Shown here piece after piece: positions 20,320 through 30,871 of a stretch of 64,000 nucleotides of DNA. A program made the position numbers and the translations under genes. The notes beneath the pieces were generated by a model. The model saw only the letters and a program-made list of their open reading frames with translations. It was not told the origin of the DNA and made no database searches. The stretch is from the NCBI RefSeq assembly GCF_000424305.1, contig NZ_KE384162.1, positions 310,001 to 374,000 on the forward strand. The letters run 5' to 3'. Source of the stretch: Pseudobutyrivibrio ruminis AD2017 (GTDB lineage Bacteria > Bacillota > Clostridia > Lachnospirales > Lachnospiraceae). How positions within the stretch are numbered: position 1 is the stretch's first letter; each line of letters begins with the position of its first letter.

Positions 20320-20360
20320 GTAACTAAGGTGAAGGTCGGAGTGTCCAAAACCTGAGTTAC
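20320..20360 (-). promoter_or_regulatory. stem-loop in the rpsO leader
   Basis: GTAACTAAGGT (20320-20330) pairs with ACCTGAGTTAC (20350-20360) at 10 of 11 positions, with a 19-base loop. It ends 31 bases before the rpsO ATG, inside the predicted 5' UTR. S15 is known to repress its own mRNA through leader structures in several bacteria, so this is a candidate S15 site. Confidence 0.55.
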
Positions 20361-20380
20361 AGTAAAATTAGTACCGATAT

Positions 20381-20409
20381 ATAATATCACAGCGTGCAAA
20401 ATATGTAAA
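20381..20409 (-). promoter_or_regulatory. promoter of rpsO
   Basis: TTTACA (20409-20404), 17-base spacer, TATTAT (20386-20381) on the minus strand, in the gap after the DUF4340 gene. Confidence 0.7.
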
Positions 20410-20428
20410 CTACATAAAATTTAAACTG

Positions 20429-21049
20429 TCATTTAACGGCTATCAAATCCTCTATAGCATACTCGCTAACATTTTTAAGCTTGCCCTCATTTACATATAT
20501 CGTAGAAAAATCATAATTAAGGGCAAAATAAACATTTCCAGTAGATTCATCAACGTTTCCTAAGGAAATTAACGTTGTGTTGCCGTTAGCATCATTTATT
20601 GCATATTCCAAAGAATCCTGGCTAAGACCGTAGTCCTCTGGCTTGTCTGTAACAATTGAATCTACAAACTTAATGTCAGTAAGATAATTTAAAACCTTAT
20701 CAATTCTAGTAGAATTAATATTAAGTGTGATATCGTCAATATAAACCCAACCCTCATCTTTTCTTTCAAAATTCAAAAGAATGCCATGAGAATCTGTCAT
20801 TTTGAAGCTATATACCTCTTCTTTTGGTATGAGAAGTATGTTTTCGCCTTTATCATTTTTCTCACTTTCAGAATCAAGAAAATCAACATGACTACCCTCT
20901 TCCTTTGAAATAAAAGGAAATAAACCGCCAGAAGATTCATTATCTGAAGGCTTTTGAACTAAGGCAAATACTAAAAGCAAAACAAGTAAAACAACAGCCA
21001 CAATTATTAATATGATTTTACTATATTTGGAATTTATTATATTTTTCAT
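20429..21049 (-). CDS. DUF4340-type membrane-anchored protein
   Basis: A 206-residue protein with one N-terminal membrane helix (about 11-31), a Ser/Glu/Asp-rich linker, then a repeat-type extracytoplasmic domain (about 60-206). The pattern F.R.DEGWVYIDD...N...I......L..I matches DUF4340 proteins, which often accompany ABC-2 gliding-type transporters. No such transporter is present here. It starts 14 bases after purA, so it is expressed with it. The function is unknown, and the family call rests on pattern only. Confidence 0.6.
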   Translation of the reverse strand: MKNIINSKYSKIILIIVAVVLLVLLLVFALVQKPSDNESSGGLFPFISKEEGSHVDFLDSESEKNDKGENILLIPKEEVYSFKMTDSHGILLNFERKDEGWVYIDDITLNINSTRIDKVLNYLTDIKFVDSIVTDKPEDYGLSQDSLEYAINDANGNTTLISLGNVDESTGNVYFALNYDFSTIYVNEGKLKNVSEYAIEDLIAVK

Positions 21050-21063
21050 AACCCCTCGTTATA

Positions 21064-22338
21064 TTATCTATAAATAATATCTTCTCTACCAGGACCATTT
21101 GAAACCATTGTAATTGGGAAGCCGATTTCCTTCTCAATAAATTCAATGTAATTTCTACAGTTTTCTGGTAAGTCTTCGTACTTTTTAATTCCTCTGATAT
21201 CGCATTTCCATCCTGGAAGTGTCTTAAGCACTGGCTTTGCCTTTTCAAGCTTAGATGTAACAGGGAAGTCTGTTGTAACCTCACCATCGATTTCATAACC
21301 GATGCACACTGGAATCTCATCAAGATAACCAAGTACATCAACTACTGTAAACGCTACATCTGTTGTACCCTGCATTCTACAACCGTACTTAGAAGCAACG
21401 CAGTCAAACCATCCCATACGACGTGGACGACCTGTTGTAGCACCGAACTCACCACCGTCACCACCGCGACGTCTAAGCTCATCTGCTTCATCTCCGAAGA
21501 TTTCAGAAACAAATGCACCTGCTCCAACTGCTGATGAGTATGCCTTACATACTGTAACAACCTGCTTTAGCTCCTGTGCTGGGATACCAGCTCCAATACA
21601 TCCGTATGGTGCAAGCGTTGATGAAGATGTAACCATAGGATAAATTCCGTGATCTGGGTCCTTAAGAGTTCCAAGCTGACCCTCAAGAAGGATTGTCTTG
21701 TTTTCTTTGATTGCTTTCCATAGGTATGCTGATGTATCACATACATAAGGTGCAATCATATCTCTATATTCGTGAAGTGTATTAAGTAATTCTTCTGGTG
21801 TAAGAAGTGGCTTGTGATATAAATGCTCAAGAAGAACATTCTTCTGATCACATGTGCGAACTACCTTTTCCTTAAGGAGCTCATCATCAAAAAGTTCCTG
21901 AACCTGATAACCAATTTTAGCATACTTATCAGAGTAAAATGGTGCAATACCACTCTTTGTTGAACCAAATGAAGCTTTACCTAAACGTTCTTCCTCATAT
22001 TGATCAAAAAGGATATGATATGGCATAACAATCTGAGCTCTATCAGACACAAGTATGTGTGGAGCTGGAACCCCTTTCTCCTCTATAGATTTAATCTCGT
22101 TAATGAGAACAGGGATGTTAAGTGCAACACCGTTTCCAATAATACTTGTTGTATGATTATAAAAAACTCCTGAAGGTAATGTGTGAAGTGCGAATTTACC
22201 ATAGTTGTTTACGATAGTGTGTCCTGCATTAGCACCTCCTTGAAATCGTACTATGATGTCTGCGTCAGCTGCCATCATGTCAGTAATCTTACCTTTGCCT
22301 TCGTCGCCCCAATTAGCGCCTACAACTGCTTTAACCAT
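21064..22338 (-). CDS. purA: adenylosuccinate synthetase
   Basis: GTP-dependent conversion of IMP and aspartate to adenylosuccinate, the first committed step to AMP. The 424 residues contain the N-terminal GTP loop GANWGDEGKGKI (residues 7-18), RFQGGANAGHTIV (catalytic His), SGVFYN, and the later TTGRPRRMGWFD block. It follows degV by 23 bases and precedes the DUF4340 gene. I saw no purine-riboswitch-like element in front of it; it is probably transcribed with degV. Confidence 0.97.
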   Translation of the reverse strand: MVKAVVGANWGDEGKGKITDMMAADADIIVRFQGGANAGHTIVNNYGKFALHTLPSGVFYNHTTSIIGNGVALNIPVLINEIKSIEEKGVPAPHILVSDRAQIVMPYHILFDQYEEERLGKASFGSTKSGIAPFYSDKYAKIGYQVQELFDDELLKEKVVRTCDQKNVLLEHLYHKPLLTPEELLNTLHEYRDMIAPYVCDTSAYLWKAIKENKTILLEGQLGTLKDPDHGIYPMVTSSSTLAPYGCIGAGIPAQELKQVVTVCKAYSSAVGAGAFVSEIFGDEADELRRRGGDGGEFGATTGRPRRMGWFDCVASKYGCRMQGTTDVAFTVVDVLGYLDEIPVCIGYEIDGEVTTDFPVTSKLEKAKPVLKTLPGWKCDIRGIKKYEDLPENCRNYIEFIEKEIGFPITMVSNGPGREDIIYR

Positions 22339-22361
22339 AACAATCCTCCTAAAAACAATAT

Positions 22362-23234
22362 TTAATTTATATCAATCAATTTCTTAGTCACTGTACAAGC
22401 TAAAGCGCCTGGTCCAATGTGACATGAAACTGAAAGTGATAACGGATCAATCCAGATTTCTTTACCTGGGAACTCTGCTAAAAGCTCTTCTCTGAACTTT
22501 TCTGCTGCTTCCTGGTTCTGTGTATGTGCGATTGAGATGATCACATCATCCAGATTATCTGTATGAAGAACATTTTGCATATCCTTCTTTAAAGCATCTA
22601 TCATAATAGATTTTGCCTGCTTCATTGTGCGGGCCATTGCATATTTATCTAGCTTTTCTCCGTAGATTGAAAGAACTGGCTTAATCTTAAGTAGTGAGCC
22701 GATAGCTGCAACTGCAGGTGTAAGACGACCACCCTTCTTAAGATATTCAAGTGTATCAACTGTAATGTAGATAGTTGATGCTGCCTTGATTTCCATTAAA
22801 GCATCACGGATTTCCTCTGCTGTCTTTCCCATATCAGCAAGCTTTTTAGCCTCTAAGGCTGAAAGCTTCTGGGTAACAGAAATACGCTGGTTGTCTACAA
22901 CTACAACCTTGCCATCATAGTCCTCTGAAAGCATCTGTGCTGTAGCACACGATGAAGAAAGGCCTGAAGACATAGGAATGTATACAACCTGATCGTAGTC
23001 CTCTAAAAGCTTATCCCATAAATCTATAAGATTACCTGTGATTGGCATTGAAGTAGTGATTTCTCCACCCTGAGTAAGCTTTTCATAAAACTGCTCCTGA
23101 GTTAAATCGATATCCTCGTAATATAATTGTTCGTTAATATAAAATGGCATTGGAATAACATAGACGCCAAGCTCCTTAGCTTCTGCCTGTGTAATGCCAC
23201 TGTTACTATCTGTAAGTATAGCTACTTTGCTCAT
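22362..23234 (-). CDS. DegV-family fatty acid-binding protein
   Basis: Cytoplasmic two-domain DegV protein of 290 residues. The family binds a long-chain fatty acid and feeds fatty acid kinase (FakA-FakB) phospholipid synthesis. Visible blocks: ILTDSNSGIT near the N-terminus, GEITTSMPITG (T-S-x-P lipid-head motif), YIPMSSGLSSSCATAQ, and HIGPGALACTV at the C-terminus. It follows the groEL terminator by 26 bases with an AGAGGTGAT ribosome site. The fatty-acid role comes from the family and is not proven here. Confidence 0.9.
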   Translation of the reverse strand: MSKVAILTDSNSGITQAEAKELGVYVIPMPFYINEQLYYEDIDLTQEQFYEKLTQGGEITTSMPITGNLIDLWDKLLEDYDQVVYIPMSSGLSSSCATAQMLSEDYDGKVVVVDNQRISVTQKLSALEAKKLADMGKTAEEIRDALMEIKAASTIYITVDTLEYLKKGGRLTPAVAAIGSLLKIKPVLSIYGEKLDKYAMARTMKQAKSIMIDALKKDMQNVLHTDNLDDVIISIAHTQNQEAAEKFREELLAEFPGKEIWIDPLSLSVSCHIGPGALACTVTKKLIDIN

Positions 23235-23254
23235 ATATCACCTCTAATTAAAAT

Positions 23255-23292
23255 AAAAAACACCGCTGATTATTTTAACATAATCAGCGGTG
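23255..23292 (-). terminator. intrinsic terminator after groEL
   Basis: Perfect 12-bp stem CACCGCTGATTA (23261-23272) with TAATCAGCGGTG (23281-23292) and a T6 tract on the minus strand. It ends 26 bases before the degV start codon. Confidence 0.9.
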
Positions 23293-23316
23293 AAAAGGAA
23301 CCTTAATTAATGAAAA

Positions 23317-24981
<1,665 letters not shown>

Positions 24982-24998
24982 TCAAGATTAATCAAAAA

Positions 24999-25283
24999 TT
25001 ATTCTACTACTGCAAGAATATCATTCTGACGAACAATGATATATTCTTCGCCTTCAAGCTTTACTTCTGTACCAGCATATTTAGAATAAATAACCTTCTG
25101 GCCTTCTTTTACCTGCATTGTGATTTCTTTACCATCTACAACCCCGCCAGGACCAACTGCGATTACCATAGCTTCCTGTGGTTTCTCCTGTGCAGCTGAA
25201 GCTAAAATAATACCAGACTTTGTAGTCTCTTCTGCTTCACACTGTTTTAATACAACTCTGTCAGTTAATGGAACTAATTTCAT
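24999..25283 (-). CDS. groES: co-chaperonin GroES
   Basis: Heptameric lid of the GroEL chamber. The 94 residues match the family: N-terminal LVPLTDRVV, the mobile loop with the SGIIL motif, and the C-terminal EYIIVRQNDILAVVE. The start has an AGGAGG ribosome site. It is the first gene of the groES-groEL operon, behind a promoter and a perfect CIRCE operator. Confidence 0.97.
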   Translation of the reverse strand: MKLVPLTDRVVLKQCEAEETTKSGIILASAAQEKPQEAMVIAVGPGGVVDGKEITMQVKEGQKVIYSKYAGTEVKLEGEEYIIVRQNDILAVVE

Positions 25284-25322
25284 TTTATATTACCTCCTAA
25301 ATTATATTATCAATTTTATTTA

Positions 25323-25349
25323 TTAGCACTCACTATCATCGAGTGCTAA
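25323..25349 (-). promoter_or_regulatory. CIRCE element (HrcA operator)
   Basis: Perfect inverted repeat TTAGCACTC (25323-25331), 9-base spacer, GAGTGCTAA (25341-25349). It lies between the groES promoter and its start codon and indicates heat-shock repression by HrcA, whose gene is outside the window. Confidence 0.97.
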
Positions 25350-25360
25350 CTACATGATGT

Positions 25361-25389
25361 ATAATAGGATTCTACGGGAATAGTTGCAA
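25361..25389 (-). promoter_or_regulatory. promoter of groES-groEL
   Basis: TTGCAA (25389-25384), 17-base spacer, TATTAT (25366-25361) on the minus strand, just upstream of CIRCE. The whole promoter lies within the 5' arm (plus-strand sense) of a long inverted repeat. Confidence 0.75.
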
Positions 25390-25424
25390 GTAAAAATCTT
25401 GCAGCTATTTCTATAGAATCCTAT
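25364..25424. repeat. 27-position inverted repeat over the groES promoter
   Basis: ATAGGATTCTA (25364-25374) pairs perfectly with TAGAATCCTAT (25414-25424). Inward, positions 25376-25390 pair with 25398-25412, allowing three G-U pairs, leaving one mismatch and a 7-base loop. There is no T-run on the minus-strand side, so it is not a standard terminator for the lipase-like gene. Confidence 0.7.
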
Positions 25425-25444
25425 CAAATACTCTCGTTTTCTCT

Positions 25445-26590
25445 TTATTTCTCTTTTTTTCTCATTATTAGACTTTTTGGCAGTATTGAAAGCACGGAAT
25501 TCTTAAGACTATCTCCGCCTGCAGACACCAGCTTCATGAATACATCCATTACAAGTGCCTGCTTATCAGGCTCAAGGGTTTGAATTTCCTTTGTGATAGC
25601 CGCAACAGATTTAACCTTGCTAGATGTAATCTGGGAAAGCTTTGTGGCGCCAGATGATTCCAAGGATGAGAAAAATATATCTCCAAATGCTGCCCTTGTT
25701 TCATAATCAACTGAAAGGGCCCAATTTGTAATAATTTCATCAATCACTTCAGAAGATGAAGCCACCTTGTCTCTGTATTCAAAACCGCTTTTTGTAACAA
25801 GCCATGACATAGGGTCATGCTGATTTATTCCCTTTGAATCACTTCCAACAACCAAGGTCTTTGATTTGGTATAAAGTAGTAAACCAATCATGGATTCCTC
25901 AGGAATAAATTTATGTACCTTTTTTACATTATGCTTATATTCCGGCCTTTTAAGAAGCTCAGGAATAAAGCCTGGGCCGTCAAAATTATAAACATCGATA
26001 ATGCTATCCTTTATATGTGGCTTTGAAAAAGCACTGCCATAAACGGCAAAATTACCGCCCTTTGAATGACCGCCTATTCTAATAGGCTTCATAGTTCTGG
26101 CCAGATTAGTGTTAAGATATTCCACTGCTTTAAGCTGACCTCCGGTGCCCTCAGAAAAGCACATGTTAAAGTCTTCCTTCCAGCCAACTAATGTGTCGTC
26201 TGTACCTCTAAAGGCAACAAAAATAGTGCCATCTGGCAAATAAAAGGTACAAACAGAAAACTGACTTTGATTATCTGAATCAACTTCATTAGTAAAACCA
26301 CAAAGCTTGGTACCGCCAAATCGACCTGAATGAACCATTTCTTTAAGTAAAAATGGCGCAAGTCTGGTCAATGTTTTTTTATTAATAAACTCTTCATCAG
26401 AGTACTTTTCAAATAATTTTGTTGTCACATCTTCTATGGAAATCTTTTCCTTTAATCCTGGACCAGGCACTAAACCATCAAAAGGTGAATACACCAGTTC
26501 ACAAAGAACCAGTGCATCCACCTCGTTAAATGGTGCTATATCAAAGGGGACATCCCCTCTCCATTTTAAGTAATCAACAATGTTAGCCAT
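25445..26590 (-). CDS. DUF2974 (Mbeg1-like) alpha/beta hydrolase
   Basis: A 381-residue lipase-like protein. The N-terminus VDYLKWRGDVPFDIAPFNEVDALVL is characteristic of DUF2974 proteins common in Firmicutes. AFRGTDDT (about residue 130) and the nucleophile elbow GHSKGG (about 170) give the catalytic Ser; the DPMSW and later His region may complete the triad. There is no signal peptide, so it acts in the cytoplasm or leaves by a non-classical route. It is the last gene of the parC-HAD-CPBP-DUF308 run, 5 bases after the DUF308 gene. The substrate is unknown. Confidence 0.8.
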   Translation of the reverse strand: MANIVDYLKWRGDVPFDIAPFNEVDALVLCELVYSPFDGLVPGPGLKEKISIEDVTTKLFEKYSDEEFINKKTLTRLAPFLLKEMVHSGRFGGTKLCGFTNEVDSDNQSQFSVCTFYLPDGTIFVAFRGTDDTLVGWKEDFNMCFSEGTGGQLKAVEYLNTNLARTMKPIRIGGHSKGGNFAVYGSAFSKPHIKDSIIDVYNFDGPGFIPELLKRPEYKHNVKKVHKFIPEESMIGLLLYTKSKTLVVGSDSKGINQHDPMSWLVTKSGFEYRDKVASSSEVIDEIITNWALSVDYETRAAFGDIFFSSLESSGATKLSQITSSKVKSVAAITKEIQTLEPDKQALVMDVFMKLVSAGGDSLKNSVLSILPKSLIMRKKEK

Positions 26591-26595
26591 ATAAT

Positions 26596-27333
26596 TTATT
26601 CCTCAAATAAATCATCGGAGCCCTCAGCTGGAGCCTTTACCTCTTCCTCTTTAAACTCAACTGCTGGTTCATCCTCGAAGATTGAATCATCTGTATTTTT
26701 GCCAGCAAACACTGGAGATTCCTCCATATTTCGCTTGTAAATTCTATTTGAATCCTTCTTGTGGTCATTTAGACCTATAACCATAAGTAAAAGTGAGAAT
26801 AATGAAAATGCTCCAACAACAATCAAATATATGAACGAAATCATATCTCCTGCAAATATCTTTGTTGGTGTAAGTAAAATGTAAATGCTACCAGCGATTG
26901 TAGCAATTCCAAGAAGCAGGCTTAAGAACCATGAACCTCTTTGAATATGGAAAAGTGCAAATGACTGCTGAAGCATAACTGCACCAAAAACTACGCCTAT
27001 AAGGCAAACTAATGCATCGATAAATGTAGAAACAACATCAGCATTTATGATGAATACAGCTCCAATAATTACAAGAATAACCCCCATTGTAAAGCCATAG
27101 CTGGTAATTCGGATATATTCATGATTAAAGAAGTATTTAATCATGTAATACATACCAAAGCAAATAAATAAAATACCAAGACCTAAAATTGAAAATGAAT
27201 ATACCATCTTTGCTATAAAAGCTGCATCAAAAACTATAAGACAGATACCAACAGCTAAAAAAGCAAGCGCTCCTATTATATTGGCTACAAGTCCTGCCTT
27301 AGAATCCTTAATTTCCTCTTTGTTTGAAGCCAT
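26596..27333 (-). CDS. DUF308 (HdeD-like) multi-helix membrane protein
   Basis: A 245-residue polytopic protein with six predicted helices in three pairs (about 15-75, 80-120, 130-195), each pair resembling the DUF308 repeat. An acidic cytoplasmic tail (about 205-245) follows. The function is unknown; E. coli HdeD of this family is linked to acid resistance. The preceding gene is a CPBP protease-like membrane protein and the next is a hydrolase. Confidence 0.75.
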   Translation of the reverse strand: MASNKEEIKDSKAGLVANIIGALAFLAVGICLIVFDAAFIAKMVYSFSILGLGILFICFGMYYMIKYFFNHEYIRITSYGFTMGVILVIIGAVFIINADVVSTFIDALVCLIGVVFGAVMLQQSFALFHIQRGSWFLSLLLGIATIAGSIYILLTPTKIFAGDMISFIYLIVVGAFSLFSLLLMVIGLNDHKKDSNRIYKRNMEESPVFAGKNTDDSIFEDEPAVEFKEEEVKAPAEGSDDLFEE

Positions 27334-27352
27334 AATCTCCTCCTTGATAATT

Positions 27353-27994
27353 CTAGCTAAAAATAATTACGATTAGATTGATAAGACAATGGGCGATGAT
27401 GCATAAAGACAATCGCTTCGTCTTAACATACATAACCCCTAATCCAATGCCTACAACCAAAGCATATATAAATTGTACTATATTATTGTGTAGAATTCCA
27501 AAAAAAATAGATGAAAATAGAACTGAGGGAATTAATCCATACCAAAGATATAGCTGTCCAGTAATAACTCCTCTAAGTAAAAGCTCCTCTAAAATAGGTA
27601 TAACTAAGCAGTTACATAATAGCTTTATAATTATATTGCCGTCAGATAAGGTGTTTTCTGCACGTTTAAACCCATCTGAAACCTGAGCTATGCCAATCTG
27701 GGTAAGAAGCACATTAAGTGCTATTCCAAGGCAGACTACGCCGATAACCCAAAGACAATAATTAAATAGCTGTTTTTTATTGGTAAGCTTTTCAGGAATA
27801 AGCTTTGGAACAGATTGATAGATTATAAACATCGGTATAATGCAAACAATGCCTGCTATAAGCAGACATGTAAGCTTGCCGAATTTATCTCCTATCATAT
27901 CAATTAAAAGAGCAACTCCTAACTGATAGACGATAAAATAAACCAGCAATGGATATATAATTTGTACAATGCGATTTGTTCTAATTTGCTTCAA
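27353..27994 (-). CDS. CPBP (Abi) family intramembrane metalloprotease
   Basis: A 213-residue membrane protein with the three CPBP motifs: EELLLRG (EExxxR, about residue 140), FFGILHNN (FxxxH, about 167), and HCLIN near the C-terminus (HxxxN). These residues would build a zinc or glutamate-type active site within the membrane. Relatives process prenylated or signal peptides, or give bacteriocin self-immunity; no bacteriocin gene is seen nearby. It overlaps the HAD gene by 14 bases. Confidence 0.85.
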   Translation of the reverse strand: MKQIRTNRIVQIIYPLLVYFIVYQLGVALLIDMIGDKFGKLTCLLIAGIVCIIPMFIIYQSVPKLIPEKLTNKKQLFNYCLWVIGVVCLGIALNVLLTQIGIAQVSDGFKRAENTLSDGNIIIKLLCNCLVIPILEELLLRGVITGQLYLWYGLIPSVLFSSIFFGILHNNIVQFIYALVVGIGLGVMYVKTKRLSLCIIAHCLINLIVIIFS

Positions 27995-28634
27995 TGTAAT
28001 CTAGTACCTCGCCTGGATAATCTAGGATTACAGATGCTCCTGCATCCTCTAAATCCCATCGGCTGCCAAAGCCCCAGGTAATTCCAATACAGGAAATACC
28101 TGATTGCTTAGCGCCTTCTACATCATATTTAGTATCACCAATAAGAACTGTCTCTTCACGCTTATGCCATGGAGCTCTTTCAAAACAAAGCTCGATAACC
28201 TGTGTTTTAGTATCGATTTTGGCATCAAGAGTCGCCCCACAAATATCTGTGAAATAATGGTCGATTCCAAGCTTTTTAAGTAGCTTTCTTGCAGTAGGCT
28301 CAGGCTTAGAAGTGCAAACGAAAAGACAGTAGCCTCGCTTAACTAAATCTGCAAGGATTTCTTCTATGCCTGCATAAACCTTTGCATTAAACATTCCATT
28401 TTCATCATCGTAAAACTTTCTGTAGGTTGCAACAGCATCATGAAAGTCTTCATCCTTAATATGTAAAATATTAGGGAAGGAATATGTAAATGGTGGTCCT
28501 ACGCATTTGCGAAGTGTTGCATAATCTGGAATATCATATCCATATTTTGTAAGTGCAATTTTAAGTCCTTCAATGATTCCAGGTGCAGAATCAACTAGTG
28601 TTCCATCTAAATCAAAATAAACATTCTTTATCAT
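27981..28634 (-). CDS. HAD hydrolase, phosphoglycolate phosphatase-like
   Basis: A 217-residue HAD phosphatase of subclass I with an alpha-helical cap. Motif I is DLDGTLVDS (residues 8-16, nucleophile and acid Asp), motif II is VCTSKP, and motif IV is IGDTKYDVEGA. It resembles PGP/5'-nucleotidase-type enzymes that clean up phosphoglycolate or nucleotides. It overlaps parC by 4 bases (ATGA) and the CPBP gene by 14 bases, so it is translated in a coupled operon. Confidence 0.85.
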   Translation of the reverse strand: MIKNVYFDLDGTLVDSAPGIIEGLKIALTKYGYDIPDYATLRKCVGPPFTYSFPNILHIKDEDFHDAVATYRKFYDDENGMFNAKVYAGIEEILADLVKRGYCLFVCTSKPEPTARKLLKKLGIDHYFTDICGATLDAKIDTKTQVIELCFERAPWHKREETVLIGDTKYDVEGAKQSGISCIGITWGFGSRWDLEDAGASVILDYPGEVLDYIEAN

Positions 28635-30871
28635 TTCTTAACGCCCTTTGTATCTCGTGATGCCACATGTAATCTGCCAATCGCTACAGTTTTGTCCTTA
28701 ACCTTAACGTCGATGTTTTCGCCTTCTTCAAGAACATAAATGTCAGTAAGCTCGTCACCCTTGGCAAGCTTCATTCCACGAACACCCACAGCGGTCTTTT
28801 TCTTTTCAGGAACTGTATCTCCATCGATACGAAGGAACATATCCTTCTTTGACTGCATAACTACACTATTTCCAGGATTAAGAACCTTTACACAGATAAC
28901 TTCATCCTTATCAGCAAGCTTTGTAGCAGCAATAACCTTTCTTGAAACCTCAAATTCAGAACCATCAACAACCTTAATCATTGCAGTTTTAGTACCAAAT
29001 AACAGCTTCTTAGAAACAATCTTTTCCATTGAGTCTGCAAAAATCAGATTCTCTTTAGTAAGGTCAAGCTTAGAACCCTTTTCTGCAGTATCAATAGGCT
29101 GACCCTTATCTCTAAATTTACCAAATGGAAGGCTTAGAACCTTAATAGTGTGCATTTCACCGCTTCCTGTAAACATACACAGCTTATCAGTATTCTTACA
29201 AAGAACAATCTTTTTAGATTCTGCCTCTGCTGCTTCTTTGTTGCGCTCGAAGGTTGGCATGTCAACTACTCTTGCGTATGCAAATCTGTCGATAAGAACT
29301 GCTACATCGATAACCTCAATTGGCTTTTCTTCAACAACAGCTTCCTCAACATTATCAATAACTGTATGTCTTTCAGTTGCATATTCCTTTTTGATAGCCT
29401 GAAGGTCTTTAATGATAACCTTTGCCATCTCTCCACGACTTTCAAGGATTTTGGTATAGTCTGCGATTTTTTGCATAGTTTCAGCATACTCGCCTCTAAG
29501 TGCTTCAATCTCTAAACCAATTAATCTGTGAAGACGCATATCAAGAATGGCCTGTGCCTGACGCTCTGTAAACTTAAGTAAAGCTGCATCCTTTCTAGAC
29601 TGCTCTGACTTAAATTTGATACCTTCTGTGATACCTTCAACAAGACAAGCCTTAGCCTGCTTAACATCCTTAGAACCACGAAGAATTTCGATAATCAAAT
29701 CGATAACATCACAGGCTTTAATTAAACCTTCCTGGATTTCCTTCTTTTCGCGCTCCTTACCAAGAAGATGAGTATACTTTCTTGTGCAAAGCTCATACTG
29801 GAAGTTAACATGATGTCTGATGATTGGAACAATACCAAGTGTTTCTGGCTTGCCGTCTGCAACAGCAAGCATATTAACACCAAATGTATCCTCTAAACGA
29901 GTCTTTTTGTATAGAAGATTAAGGACATTGTTTGCATCAGCTCCCTTACGAAGCTCGATAATAATACGCATTCCGTCCTTAGATGACTGGTTTGAAATAT
30001 CTGTAATATCGTTAGTCTTCTTTGTCTCAACAAGTGAGTAAACGTCATTTAAGAACTTTCCGATATTGGCACCAATCATAGTGTAAGGAATTTCTGTAAT
30101 AACAATCTGTTCCTTACCACCCTTAATCTTTTCGATTTCAGCCTTACCACGGATTTTGATTTTACCAACACCTGTAGAATAAATCTCAAGCAAATCATCC
30201 TTATTTGTGATGATACCACCTGTTGGGAAATCAGGACCAGGAATAATCTTAAGCATCTGGGCAGTATTGATGTCAGGATCCTTCATGTAGGCTATAACGC
30301 CATCAATAACCTCTCCAAGATTGTGCTGAGGGATAGATGTAACCATACCTACAGCAATACCATCAGAACCATTAATTAAGATATTTGGAACACGAACAGG
30401 AAGTACCTCTGGCTCCTTTTCTGTTTCGTCATAGTTAGGGACGAAATCAACAACATTCTTATCAAGGTCACCAAGATAAACCTCCTGTGCCACCTTGGCA
30501 AGACGAGCCTCAGTGTAACGCATAGCAGCGGCTCCATCACCTTCGATTGAACCAAAGTTACCATGACCATCCACTAAAGGAAGGCTCTTCTTAAAATCCT
30601 GGCTCATAACTACAAGTGCTTCGTAAATAGAGCTATCACCATGTGGATGATATTTACCCATGGTATCACCCACGATACGAGCACTCTTCTTGTATGGCTT
30701 ATTATAATCAACCTTTAACTCGTACATATCGTAAAGTGTACGACGCTGTACCGGCTTAAGACCATCTCTAACATCAGGTACTGCACGAGCAAGGATAACT
30801 GACATAGAATAATCTATGAAGGATTTCTGCATTATCTCAGAATATTCTGTTCTTATAATTTCACTAGGCAT
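28631..30871 (-). CDS. parC: topoisomerase IV subunit A (ParC-type)
   Basis: Breakage-reunion subunit of a type IIA topoisomerase that decatenates daughter chromosomes. The 746 residues include GKYHPHGDSSIYEA (the quinolone region, with the susceptible-type Ser) and the catalytic Tyr in AAMRYTEARL. C-terminal beta-pinwheel repeats include VGVRGMKLAKGDE. The canonical GyrA box (QRRGGKG) is absent, with GKFRDKGQ in its place, and the chain is short, so I prefer ParC over GyrA. Its ATG overlaps the parE stop by 8 bases. Confidence 0.88.
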   Translation of the reverse strand: MPSEIIRTEYSEIMQKSFIDYSMSVILARAVPDVRDGLKPVQRRTLYDMYELKVDYNKPYKKSARIVGDTMGKYHPHGDSSIYEALVVMSQDFKKSLPLVDGHGNFGSIEGDGAAAMRYTEARLAKVAQEVYLGDLDKNVVDFVPNYDETEKEPEVLPVRVPNILINGSDGIAVGMVTSIPQHNLGEVIDGVIAYMKDPDINTAQMLKIIPGPDFPTGGIITNKDDLLEIYSTGVGKIKIRGKAEIEKIKGGKEQIVITEIPYTMIGANIGKFLNDVYSLVETKKTNDITDISNQSSKDGMRIIIELRKGADANNVLNLLYKKTRLEDTFGVNMLAVADGKPETLGIVPIIRHHVNFQYELCTRKYTHLLGKEREKKEIQEGLIKACDVIDLIIEILRGSKDVKQAKACLVEGITEGIKFKSEQSRKDAALLKFTERQAQAILDMRLHRLIGLEIEALRGEYAETMQKIADYTKILESRGEMAKVIIKDLQAIKKEYATERHTVIDNVEEAVVEEKPIEVIDVAVLIDRFAYARVVDMPTFERNKEAAEAESKKIVLCKNTDKLCMFTGSGEMHTIKVLSLPFGKFRDKGQPIDTAEKGSKLDLTKENLIFADSMEKIVSKKLLFGTKTAMIKVVDGSEFEVSRKVIAATKLADKDEVICVKVLNPGNSVVMQSKKDMFLRIDGDTVPEKKKTAVGVRGMKLAKGDELTDIYVLEEGENIDVKVKDKTVAIGRLHVASRDTKGVKK

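Noticed and set aside
27981-27994. Possible frameshift between the HAD and CPBP genes
   Set aside because: Both proteins are complete with all family motifs; the 14-base overlap is ordinary translational coupling.
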